A stretch of DNA of 64,000 nt from Montifringilla adamsi (lineage: Eukaryota; Chordata; Aves; Passeriformes; Passeridae). The position numbers and the translations under genes were made by a program. A model generated the notes under the pieces. It did not search any database. It had not been told where the DNA came from and saw only the letters and a list, made by a program, of their open reading frames with translations. Below, one piece after another: positions 1 to 12,300 of the stretch; position 1 is the first letter of the stretch, and the number at the start of each line of letters is the position of its first letter. Location: assembly GCA_017590115.1 (NCBI GenBank), contig JAGGNK010008781.1, forward strand, positions 2,732,861-2,796,860, given 5' to 3'.

Positions 1-3000
1 TCTGATGCAGCTGCTGTAGCAAAGAAATTTCCTTTATTATGGAACTCCAGTATTCATGTCTCTCCTTGTGGGATATAATACTGGAAACATTGCTGAGCCT
101 GTGATGAGGAGTTCATCTGATTCCAAATGAGCTACTCAGTTACAGACTGTACATGGTATAAGGAGAACATCTACATCAAAGCATTTTGAATTTGTTTTAA
201 TTTTTTTGATTGACTAAAGAACCTGGGTTTGGTATTTTTCCCCCCCCCAAAAGTCTAAATTTTCTCATGAAAATTTTGACTATCTATTCTAAAGTTGTGG
301 TGGTTTTTTAAACATGACCTTTTTTTCATGAAATGATATGAATATTTAATTATCTTTCTTTCTCTCAACACTGAATTTCTCATTGGGGAAAATGTTTTTA
401 TTCCCCTGTTGTATATGCTTGTATCACTGAAAGTTTTTGTTTAAGGCCATATTTATCAGACTAAATTGGAACTTTCACCATTGACTGAGTTATTCATTAA
501 CTCAGGTTACCCTGGAGTTGTTCTCATATGTAAAAGCAAGATTTAGTGCTTAGTGATAAATCTGCTGCTCTTCTATTTGAGGGCTAATCCAACCAATTCC
601 AGCACAGTGAGGAGGAGACAGACAAGCAGAAGCAGCAGCTTTGTCCAGAGCTGCCTGGGGCAATAAACCAGAAACCCAAACTCTCCCATCCCTTACCATG
701 CTCCAAGCCAGCCAGTTTTTCTCTGGCAGCTCTTTCACATTCATGCATCTTTACAATTTTTCAAGACAACATTGAACAATATTCCAATAATATAATGCAA
801 TATTAAAAATAGCTTCATTTCCTCTAAGAAAAAATAGAATTCCCAGTTATTTCAGTGTCAGGTTATATAATTAATATTTCAGCTACAGGACAAAGTAGAT
901 ACTTGCTAAAAACTGAAATGTACAAAGAACAAGCCCATAAATTCCATGTTGTATTCTGGTTTCTAAGTGAGACCCAACCTTGTGTGCACACATGCACACA
1001 GGGCTTCTGATCTTATCTCTCTGGCAATATGAAAAAACCTCAGGGTAGGAGAAAAATCTCACATTTCATTTTGTTGACTCCATTAGCTCCATGAAGCAGT
1101 TGTGATGATTTTTATGTTTGAAGTTTCTCATTGCAATACAATTAAAAGCTCCTTCAGGAATTGCCTTTATCTCTGTCTGTATCATATTTGTTTATTTTTT
1201 ATGTGTTCTGACCTTTCCATTACACTTTTCAATGAATTCTCACATCTCAAATGTCCAGAGATTTCATTCCTGAATTGCTTTTCAGGCAGTGGCAGGGTCA
1301 GCTGAGGATACTCCAAGTGAGGACACTGACTCGCGCGCTGGGAAATTCGGTGACGTTTGAGATGTCATTCCTTTGTGTTCCAGCAATCCATCCCTGGGCT
1401 GGATGGGGGCTTGGGGGCCTGAACAACAATATTCAGGATCAGCCTCAGGAGGTTTCACAGGGACATCAGGTTGGGAATCCTGGGCATGCCCTGAGACCAC
1501 AGCCCAGAGACAGGGACTGGATTCCTGCTTTGCTTCTCTTCAGTTCCACAGTGGGGTTTGTTCATCCAGAAAATAACATTAATGCAGCAACTTGTTGATC
1601 TGGCTACATGGCCAACAGAATTTAATAGGAGTTGTTTGTCAATTGATTTGAGATTCTGTGATGGAGTTTCTGCACCAAATAGTTAATTTTAACCTGATTT
1701 GTGGATTGCCAATGTAGTCGCATGGATTCACGGGATCAGAGTTGCTTCTCTTAAGCTGTCCACAAATACTTTACATGACAATGCCATAAAATCAGGGAAC
1801 TGGATATTCTGGAGTTAGAACTTAAGCCATCAGTCAGAGTCAGAGTGTAACAGAGCTATAAAAGTGTGCATTGACATGGAGTGTGATCAAATTAATACAA
1901 ACAATATACTCCCAAGCATATGCCACTTATCCCAGATAAATCCCACTGGTATGTCTAGATTTAGTTTCCATGTTATTCCTTGGATTTGATCATTAGGTAA
2001 CACTGGACAACATTAATATTGAAGGGAGCAAATCTTGTACAGGATAAATGACAAGAACATTTACTCTGTCAGTTCTCCTTTTGTTTCCAGCAGGGAAACT
2101 GCATTATCATTGCCACAAACTAATCCCATTTTGTCCCTGAGTGCAGGAGGTCTGTAGCAGAGCAATACAAATGAATTAAAATATATTGATTGTATAGAAA
2201 ATTAAGTGCAAACTATTTAACACATCCTAAGTGATTAGATGCAATAAAACCTTGCAGAGACAATTGCACAGCTGGCAAAACCAAGTCAGGAGAGAACAAT
2301 TCAGGGAGAGAGGACCTGGCTCCAGACCTTGGCTTTTCCACTGGGAGCCTGACAAACACCCTTTGTGCTGGAGGGGACAGGTGTCAGCTCCATCCCAGCC
2401 CCTTCCACTCCCCATTTAGATTTTACATCAAGTCTCTGTGAGCTCTGCCTTGAAATCACATTATTCTAAGCAAAGACAAAGGCAAACACCTTTTATTGGC
2501 ACTGGTTCTAGAGGAGCAAAGGTGTTACATAAAGGGCTGCTGAGATTTTGGATTACACAATATTTTTAAGGGGCATGTGATACATCAGAAACTATTTATA
2601 TGTACATTTGAAAGTAGCTGTTGATTACCCGAACTAATTCTTATCCTAAACAGATCAACACCACCAAGAAGGTACAGAAAAACAATTCTGCAGTAGCATA
2701 AAATTAAACTGTCTTGTTTGTGGGTACACGAAAGGATTAAAGAGTATAATTTTACTCTCTTAGACCAAATGAATTCCTAAATTGGAAAAGCAGCTCTGTC
2801 CAAGGTCGCCTCTGTTGTTTCCAAAAATATCTTGAAACAAACGCAAGAGGGGCACTTTGTTGGGTGTTATCTAGACATATATAGTTTCAATCAAATTCTT
2901 CAACAAGTGTCAGAATAAAAGTCAAATATTTGTCTGACACTGCCAAGTCACCGGCAAGTGAATCCCCTCAAAGGCTGAAAATAAATTTGATAACAGAATT

Positions 3001-3441
3001 AAGAATTAGGGAATGCTTTCTTTAAAGAAAAAGCCACATTAATTTGGGATTGAATTGTAAACACCTTTTAGATATTTCATTAAAGGGTTGTCTAATTCTT
3101 TCCACAACACTGGGTGAAGTGATACAAGGTTGTGTCCATGACCCCAGGAAAATATTTATAGTGCTTTTCCCAGTATATGAGTTCCCTCTTTCCCTCTGTG
3201 TTTTATGATCACCCTTCAATTAAACCAAGAAGCAGAAAAGAACCTTCATGGTATGAGAGTTTAAAGTGGTGCATTTCCCACAGAAATACTGAAGTGCAGC
3301 ATAGTAAATAAAAACCACCAAAGGAGCAGTAACACAACAGCAAGAGCCCACTGTGAGTGAGCCACGCTGCACCTCGCTGTTGGAGCCTGCTTAGGAGCTG
3401 TGGGAGATGTTTTCTGGAGGAGATTTAATGTCAGGATGGTG

Positions 3442-3492
3442 CTGGCACTGCCCAGTTCCTGGCACTGCCCAGTTCCTGGCACTGCCCAATTT
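3442..3492. repeat. 17-bp tandem repeat, three copies
   Basis: CTGGCACTGCCCAGTTC starts at 3442 and 3459, with a diverged third copy at 3476. Confidence 0.9.
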
Positions 3493-4104
3493 CCCTCACT
3501 GGAACATGAACACGAACTGCCTCCCTCGCTGCCCCCTGAGCCCACGTGAAGGGAAAACCAAGGAGAGAAACCCTTTGGGCCAGAAGATGTAACATCAGTG
3601 TAAAATATTTGTGGAACAGGTTGTCTGTGAGTGACTTTCAGTGCTCTGATAGTTCTGTTTGCTTTTTGACGTGCTATAAAAACACGGCAGGCTCCAAGCA
3701 CACAACGAGGAAGATGGGGACAGTGTTTTATAAATACTTTATAAAACCTCCAAGGTTTTAATGCTGCAGTCCACAGAAAGCTGCTTTAGGGCACTGCATC
3801 ATTTAAATAGCAGTTGATAAGCAAAATGTACGATTTTAATGTGATTTTAATTTTAAATGTTTCCATTTTTAGAATTCCAAAGTAATTAATCAGCCCTTTT
3901 TGCTCTTGGTAATTCTTCACTAATGGCTCTAAAACTTGTATAATAACTGCAAAGAAATGCCTAAACCCTGGTTTACTCACCAGAAAATGCTGTGGTAGTG
4001 TAAACCAAGTGAACTGCTGAATTATTAATTCTTTACAACCTTAGAGTTTTAACTGCTGTTTAAAAAAGAATAATCCCGTTTCAAAAACCCAAACAATAAC
4101 ACTG

Positions 4105-4116
4105 CCCCCCCCCCCC
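4105..4116. repeat. Poly-C run (12)
   Basis: Twelve consecutive C bases in AT-rich flank. A similar run of nine C is at 240-248. Such runs are prone to sequencing length error. Confidence 0.85.
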
Positions 4117-6904
4117 AATTTTAATTGCAGAGAATCTTAATGGGTTTTAGGGTTTTTTCAGTATGAACCAGTTGTAAAATATATAAAGAAATTGGGAGAT
4201 TGGTTCCTTCATTATTTCCCTTACTTGGTCATTATTTGTATATGATGTAAATCTTTATGGTTTTGTTGTTGTTGATCCCAAAGAGCAAAGCATATTTCCT
4301 ATTCCATTCCAGGAAAAATAAGTAGGGAGAGAGAAAGGAATTTCTCTTTGATAGCTGGTAAGATCCCATTTCCTATATTCCTGTCAACTGCATTTTTCCT
4401 GCTGTTAGCAAAAAGTGCATGTTTGGGCTTTATCCTATTTCAAAAGGCTTAATTAAGTGCTTATTGTATAAATGAGTGGGTTTTGAACTTGAGCAGTTGC
4501 AATAAAATTTAGAAGCTTAAAAATGACATCTTACTGTGTATTAAGAGACTGAACTGAAGCAGGAAAATAGACATTGGCTTAAGTAGATCCATTTGCAGGA
4601 AAAAAACCCAGCTCCTGGCTTTCAACAAATGCTGGATATGTGTATCCTAATTAGCAAAAATTGAGTTTTTTCATTACTATGCAGAATGGAATGGCAAAAA
4701 AAGAGGCAAAAATACACTTTTTAATAACAAATATAAAGAATGCCTTTAAATACAAAGTAAAAAATACAGTTTTAATCAAATGATAAACACTCAATATTTC
4801 AGCACTGGATTTGTGCAACAGCCTCTCATAAATGTCTACAAAAAATCAAACCACTTTGCTCAAGACTTGTTATTTCGATTGTTTGTGCTGAGAAAATCTT
4901 CCACAAACATTTAATTTTTGTTATAAATTAGAACATGTCCAATGGAACATTGATTTGTGTTGGCTGAAAGGCGTTATTTTAGATAATTACTGTTATTTTT
5001 ATTTTCAGTGTGCTATAAATCTGATGATGGGCCCTTTAATTCCTGCTTGTGCTGTCAGGATGAAGAACGGAGCTAAATCCAGCAGACCTTGTTTTGGCAA
5101 AACTCCCACTGAAGTCAGGGCTTGTGAAAGTCAGGTTTGTCTCCCAGTTCCTGCTGATTATTTGGGACATGTTTGCTCCCTCTCCAAGTCCCCAGAGCTG
5201 CTCACCCAGGGTGACACCACCACAGGAATCAGGGAAATCAATGTGAAAAATGCCCTTTTTTCACCCACTGCCCTTGGAATAACAGGGATTGCCTCGGGAG
5301 CTTGGAGAGCCCTCTTTAAATTCAGAGAGAATTTAAAGAACTCTTTAAACAAGCTGGAAATAGGTCAGATTCTGATTGTTAGAAAACAACTCCCCACGTG
5401 GGTGTTGCCAGACAGGTGGGACCTTGTGATAAAGTTGTTGATTCGTGTAACACTTCCTTACTGGGACGCTGGCACGGCCGTGGGATGTCAGTCCCATACA
5501 GTGCACTGCAGCAAGGCAGCTGAAGGGTTAACCTGGGCAGGAACCTCCTGCCGGGAGTGATAACACCGGGCACTGGGATTTGCCTTTTGCATGGGCTCTG
5601 AGCAAACAGGACCAGAGAGAAGAACCCAGAGCTGCCCTTGTCCCAGCCAGGGTGATGGAGGAGTGTCCCACGCCCCGCTGTGTCACAGCCTGACCCCAAG
5701 GGGACACTTCAGGTGACAGCACTCCGGTCCCCTTCTTCAGTCAGGCACCATCTGCCTTCCTGGGGGAGCTGGCTCCAGGCTGGCCAAGCACTTCCAGAGG
5801 GGGGATCCATGGGCTCTGCATCCATGGCTCTCTGGGGACAGTCCCCAGGGAGTGAGCACCAGCTGCCTCTGGCCTGACACCGAACACTGATCCACCTCCA
5901 GCTCCTGAACAAGATCCCATATTGATTCCATAGGTAGTACATGATCCATGGCCATCTCCAGGCACTGCTGACACCTCTGCTGCAGCCTGTTCTGTAACTG
6001 AGAGCAGCATCACACTGCAGGGAAAAGAAAGCTCTGGAAACTGAAATATTTAAAACACAATAACCTTCATGGCTGTGGGCACCTGTATGCATGTGACATC
6101 CTCAGTAGTAATCTCCATGAGAGTAAAGAGGTGAAAATAAACAGTCCTAGATTTGGGTAGCAAAGGAAGTTTTATAACATCCATTTTAGTTATTATAGTT
6201 CACATGGAAGTAAGATGGTACCTATAATATAAACCAAATTATCTGATACCCAGATGGCAAATGGCTGCTCCCACAAAACAGTGGATGTGCTGCTCTCATG
6301 CCTGTTTCTGATGTCTGGAACTATTTCATCTCTCAGGTCCATGTGGATCTTGCTGTAGCTCCAAGGACAGCTGAAATCAATGTCGCTAAATCCCCCAAAG
6401 CTGCAGAATATTACAGTAGCTTTATAGCTGGGATGCCTCCTCATCCAGTTCTGGATAGGGATAAGGAGAAGCCTTTGGAAAGTGAGCTGCTGCTCATGTG
6501 ACTGCTCAGATTGGTGTTCCAGCTGGGACAAATTTGGTAAGTGCTGCTGCCCCAAATTTACCTAAATTTTTGATTTATTTGGAGCTTCCCAATAGAAATG
6601 CAAGTATTTTGCCATTTAGAATGTTTAATCTTATTAACCAGCCAGGCTATTAATAATAACAAAGTAAAAAACAGAAGTTAGCTTTTTGTTGCAAGATAGG
6701 AAGATAAAACTGTGAAATTCCAAGATTTTTGAATGCTTCCATCAAATCCTGAACTAGGTGAAAAAGCCAGTGAACAGAATCCATTAAAGCTACATTTATT
6801 GAATGTCCACTTGTATAAAAAGCTAAAAATAGTGTTTGACTTTTTCCAATTTTCCTTTGATAACAGTTATTATGATTTTTTGCTTCATCTCAGAAAGTCA
6901 TTTT

Positions 6905-6920
6905 GCTGCTGCTGCTGCTG
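6905..6920. repeat. Short (CTG)5 microsatellite
   Basis: Five consecutive GCT/CTG triplets in the IFT81 3' flank. Confidence 0.9.
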
Positions 6921-9146
6921 TGTATAATGTGTGCCCTTTCTTGGTGCAGCACAAATGACAGAGCACTAATCAGATCAGAACAACAATCACGTCATCTTTG
7001 AGTAACTAGCAATAAACTGTTTTTATAAGGAAGAAAGATGAACTATTTTTAGGGTAACTGAACAGAAAACCAGAAAATGATTGTACTCAGTCTCACTCCA
7101 CATCATTGCTGTGAATTTCCAAGGCACTGCTTTTTCCTGAGCAGCAGGCTAATCCCTGTCATACATCTTTGTGTAAATGGCCCAGTCAAATAGCATTTCT
7201 GAGGTTTGGTTAAAAGTTTTGACTTCCAGTCTATGAAATCCCCCTTCTCCCTGCCCTGAACCAGAGGCTGATTCCTAAGTAACCTAAATGTCCATTTTTG
7301 GTGATTATCCCACGTTTCCAGCATGTCTCACATCTCCTTGTCTGTGTTATTTTACTATTGCTGTCAAGCCTTCAGCGAACGCCTCCGTTGGAAGTGCAGG
7401 AATGGCTTTGCCATGGCTTCTGCAGCTCCGCACCCTGTGCAGGTGCTGTGTGGGAATGATGGCACAGGGCAGCAGGCACAAAGCACCCAGGTGTCTCTGG
7501 AGATGGCTGTGCCCACCCCACACAGCCTGGCCTTTCCTGAGCTTCTCCCTGCCAGAGATTCCTTCCCTGCCTCACCGAATCCTGCAGCAATCAGCTCCTG
7601 GAGGCAGGGGGTGGTGGCACAGCTCCACCTGTGCCTGTGCCTTCCTTCCACCCTGTGCCAGGGGCACCCTGCTCTTCTCCCTGGCCTGGGAGAGTGGGGT
7701 CAGTGTGCAGCTGTTGGGAAAACTATCTCCAGCTATTTGGCAGCGTGGGAGGGCTGGCATGAGGATGTCCTGGGATCTGTGGATCTGAGACCTACTGTGA
7801 GCCCTTTGGAAGCTTCTCAAATAAATGTAATTAAATAAGCCATTTTTCCTGTGGCCCAGCCACCAACAATTTCCTTCTTTTACCTAAAAAATGTAAAAAA
7901 TAAGAATACCATACAGTCAAAATGTAGTTTTGCCAGCTTTTATTTTAGTCCTGTTAACAAATATATTTAATGCAAAGGCAAACCAGCAACTCTATAATTA
8001 CCATATTCCCTGGATATAGAAACCAGCAGAAGATCTCATAGTTAGGTATCAAAGAAAGCAAAATTACTTTTTTTTTATATTCTGAAAAAAGACACTCTAC
8101 TTCAGGCAGGAAAAACTATAAAAAAAGCCACCAATCTATCTAGGAATCCAGCAAGCCAAAGGAGAACAGCAGGAGTTCTGGTCCCACAGAATTATCTCTG
8201 TGCTGCTGATCTGTGACAGGGGCCAGGAGCTGCTCATCTGGAATGGTGACGTGTCAGGGACACTGTCAGCCCTCACCTCCATCCCTGTGCCCCAGGCTCA
8301 GCCCTGGGCACCTCTGAGGGCAGGGACAGCTGCCTGAGGGTCCCAGCTCAGGGCTGCACTCCAGGCCAGATGCAAGAACCCCTGGGCCATATCTACATCC
8401 ACAGATAACCTCCAGCCCTGGGATGACCCTCTCTGTGTGTGTAATCCCTTTGGAATTGCACTGTGCAGACAAAACAGCTCAAAACTCCTCCCTGGGGAAA
8501 GCGTCAGCTGAGCTCCCTTTGCATTTTCACTCTCAGAAAATATAAAGGGGGTAAATGTGCAAGGAAAAAACTTCTGTTAAAAACAACAATAACAGCAAAA
8601 GATAATGGAAAAAGCTCAGAATCCAAGTGATTGTTCTCCAGGCAATCAGCTGAGCTCAACCGTGCAAGGAAAGAATGGCCAGGAGTGCTGGGGCCAGGCC
8701 AACAGCTCTGCTGCCACACTGGCTGGGTAAGGACAATGGGGACAGCAGGGCCAAGCCAGGAGGGCCGCAATTATACAACATCAAGACTCTCAGGCCTTGC
8801 AAAAATGTAACCTTATCGATAGAGAATGGGAGGCAGAGCAATTACGTGAGTTTGCTGTGACCCTGCCGAAGGATTTGGTTCCCTTTGATCTCCCTACAGA
8901 TTTGTGCCATTCCTGGCCTCATAAAACACGGATTTATGAGCAGGTTCACCCCAGTGCAGCCCTCCCAACAGCTTCCAACCATGGCACATTGGCACTGAGA
9001 CACTGGAGCAAAAGATTCCAGAGGGGTTCTTTGCTCTCTCTGTTTATGCACCAAAACCAAACCATGTACAAAAATTGTAGCATTGATGAAAGCAACAGTA
9101 TTTAACCAGAGTTCTCCTACTCCATGTGGGTATCAGGAGGAAGAAT

Positions 9147-9329
9147 TCATAACACAAGCCTATCTTTACCTCCTTCCTGAATGATCTGACCAATGGCTGC
9201 TTGATTTTGTTGTTTCAGAAAACATTCTCTCTTACATTCCATTAATTTCTCAAAGTCCTGCCACATTTTCCTTTGCTTCATATTCGGCCCGTGACTTTCC
9301 CGTACAACTTTCTGTTTCTCTCGTAGTTT
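9147..9329 (-). CDS. IFT81: IFT81 last coding exon and stop codon
   Basis: Sixty codons plus [23 protein letters not shown], a middle part with [13 protein letters not shown], and the end [12 protein letters not shown]. Human ends IQEGGEDRLIL. The acceptor is TTTTTAACAG. Confidence 0.98.
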   Translation of the reverse strand, partial: KLREKQKVVRESHGPNMKQRKMWQDFEKLMECKRECFLKQQNQAAIGQIIQEGGKDRLVL

Positions 9330-12300
9330 CTGTTAAAAATACAGAAATATCAGATTTCTGCAACAGCTCTACACCACAAAAGTTGCTCACATAAGCAGCT
9401 TGGAATGACAGAGATTTTTATATGCTATGGAAATATTGTTTTGTTGACGCTGATAACACTCACTGCAAGTGCTAAAGGCATTAACACCTGGGACTTAGAT
9501 CTTTGTATGGACTGACAACTATTTCCATGGTTTTTTACTGTCTAGTCTTATCTATTTGAGAACTTATGCTAAAAAATCTGACATCATTTCCATACAGAGC
9601 TCTTGCAGTATCAAGGTACAACCTGCAATGGATTCATAGCATGATACTCTAACACAAAATCAATGTTTTACAATTAAACCCCCTCCTGATTATTAAGGGA
9701 GGCAGCCCAGACCTGTAAAAATCACTCAGACAGACTAAGAAAAGGAAAGTAATAAAAGCTGTTTGGTGTGACTTGCTAAGCCCAGCCTTGTCCCTGCTGA
9801 TCTGAGCTTCAGACAAGATTAAAACTGGACAACTGCTTTTGTCTGACACCACTGATCCCCTGGCCTTTAGCAGCAGTGATAAGGGTGACAGGCTCAGAAT
9901 TTATTGTCTTCAACAGGTTGCTTTATATACAACAGAAAATCTGAGCTGGCACAGTTCCTTATGCCCCTGTTTCAGGGTCTTATCCAAATGGTTTTCAGGG
10001 AATGTGCTGTCACATTGAGCTGTTTGCCTATCCCTTACAGCAGCTCATGCTATTCCCTGCAGGAAACCAAGCCCTGAGGAGGGAGCAGGATCCTTTTCCA
10101 GGGTATTAATTACCAATGCCAGCAGTGATGGAATTTTCTTTGTAGGCTGCACAATGCTTTTTATAAAAGACTGACCACAGCCCCACAAAAATACAAACTA
10201 TACAATGGCTGTACAAGGTAAAAGCCTCATTCTTACCTTCCCAAGGTTTTCTTGTTCAAGGATTATTCGTGTATACTGTTCTCTAAAGGAAACATAAAAT
10301 GATTTTATCATGATTTGGTTCTATGTAACAGGACAGAACAATGATACAAACATGGAAAATGATGGAAGTATTGGGAGGTTCATAAGTGACACAGAAGAGG
10401 AAACACTAAGAAACCTTTTTGTCATTGGACAAAATGAATCCTTGATATGAAGGATCAGATCTCTTGTCTCAGCTGTGCAGCTGGAAAAAGTGATCCTGGC
10501 TGAGGTCTCTTACATTTTTGAAGTAGGCACGATCACTGCTCCTTCCAGCTTGAGGGCAACATTGAGGCCATGCAGATGAGATCCTGATCCTTTTTGTAAT
10601 TAATTTATCCTGGTGCCATCCACAGCCTCACTCGTACAAGTGTCAGAATTTACAGACCCACAGCCCTCAACTGCTGTGAATGCAGGGTTGGAATGAGTGG
10701 GAAAGTCCAGGGACGAGGAGGAATGACATTTCAGCCCAGGCCTGACAAGGCCACTGAGTGCAGTGGCAGTGCTGCACGTTCCTCTCCCAGAAAACAGCCC
10801 TCACATTTCGGGGCCCAGGTACAGGCTGAGAAGTGTTAATGCTGACTTTCAGCATGGAAAGCCCTGGCTGGCCACCTCTGCCTGTACCAGGTGGCCTCAT
10901 CGCTCTGCCATACCCAAAGCTGACACATGACCCCTGGCAGTAAAATATGCAAACCACAACAGCACTGTCCACAGACAGCACAGGGACTTATCTTAGCTTT
11001 TCTGAAATGTGACAATAGAAAAAAAAACACTGTGCACTGAGCCACTTGATAAAAAAAATCAATTCTACATTTTTAAATCAAAATGTAATAAAAATCAGTT
11101 ATTACATTTTTCTGGTGTGCGAATCAGCTGATGGAATTCCAAATAACCCAGCTCATTTAAAGAGTTTTCCAAAGTGCTCAGGGTAGATGACCTCTGAGTA
11201 CAGAAATCCTAATTTCCAGAAAGAAATGTCCCCCTTCATGATGCCAGAGCCTGAAGGTTTCCTGGAGTGTGAGAGCAGCTGTGTGGACCCAAAACTCTGT
11301 GTTCCATTATTCCTTCCCTTTCTCCCAAGTACTGCAGGATTTTGACTGGAGCACTTGGGCCTGGGGCCAGCTGGTCCTGCCTCCACAGGAATGGAGCTGG
11401 AGCACTTTAGGATCTCTTGCTCTTGGACAATTGCAGCCAGAGCAGATCAGAGCTGTGCTGAAACTGCTCCAGGTGCTGTGCTGTCCCACTGATCCCAAAA
11501 ATCCTCACCCAGCTGGAGGTGAGGCTGAAGCTGCTTCTTTGCCCTGGCACACAGCACATGTTCTCACACATTTGGCCTCCAGAACACCCTCTTTTTTTAA
11601 AAGTAGAGTTTTCAAAGTAATCATCAGAAGATTTTTATGTCTTTCCTAGTAAGTTTTTCTTTACTATTTATAATGATGATTGGAAAGAATGTAACTTAAT
11701 AACTTTGTTAAAACCCCACAACTTTTTATTTTTAGAAAAGAAAATTAACTTTTCACATTCCTAACAAGTGACTCCACGGAACAGAGAGTTTATATTCAAT
11801 AAAGAGGGTCTGAATTAAGACATTTTTTGTTCAATACGTTGTTAGGAAAGTGCAATTCTATTTATGGTTCATTTTTACTCTGTTTACATTCCAGCACTTG
11901 CTGAAAAATACATTCAGGTTCTAAAGGGATGTCTAGAGAAAAATGTCATCGTCTCATTTTATATTTTGCTAAGATCTCTCTACTGAACTTTGCTGTAACT
12001 CACTGAAATGAGACAGCTCTGTGACCTCTTAGCAAGGTCAGGACTGTGGCTGGTCCCTGAGGGAGGATAATTTCCACAGTGGGGAAGTGAAATGGGGACA
12101 GCACAGAGGGGTAACAGCCTGCTCACATTCCCTCCCCATACCTGGGATTGCATGGCTGGGCTCGTGCTCCATCCCAGCACTGGGCTCTGACAGCTGCTCC
12201 TGTGAATCCCCACATCCTGGATCTTCAGTTCCCAAGGATTTGAGTAGGAGTGAACCAACCTGAGCTCCCACTCCCTGCTGTCTGACCCTGCTGCCCCAGG

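Larger units (their letters stand above)
1..9146. other. Flank downstream of IFT81; no gene recognised
   Basis: AT-rich sequence with scattered short ORFs in all frames and no recognisable protein. The proximal part should be the IFT81 3' UTR. The nearest canonical AATAAA on the minus strand that I noticed is at 7938-7943, 1.2 kb beyond the stop, so the polyadenylation site is uncertain. Local GC-richer patches occur near 5650-5960, 7320-7800 and 8220-8420 without clear coding signal. Confidence 0.6.

Noticed and set aside
7288..7838. Overlapping plus-strand ORFs of 166 and 171 codons in the IFT81 3' flank
   Set aside because: Three frames are open at once in a GC-richer patch, which is typical of non-coding composition.
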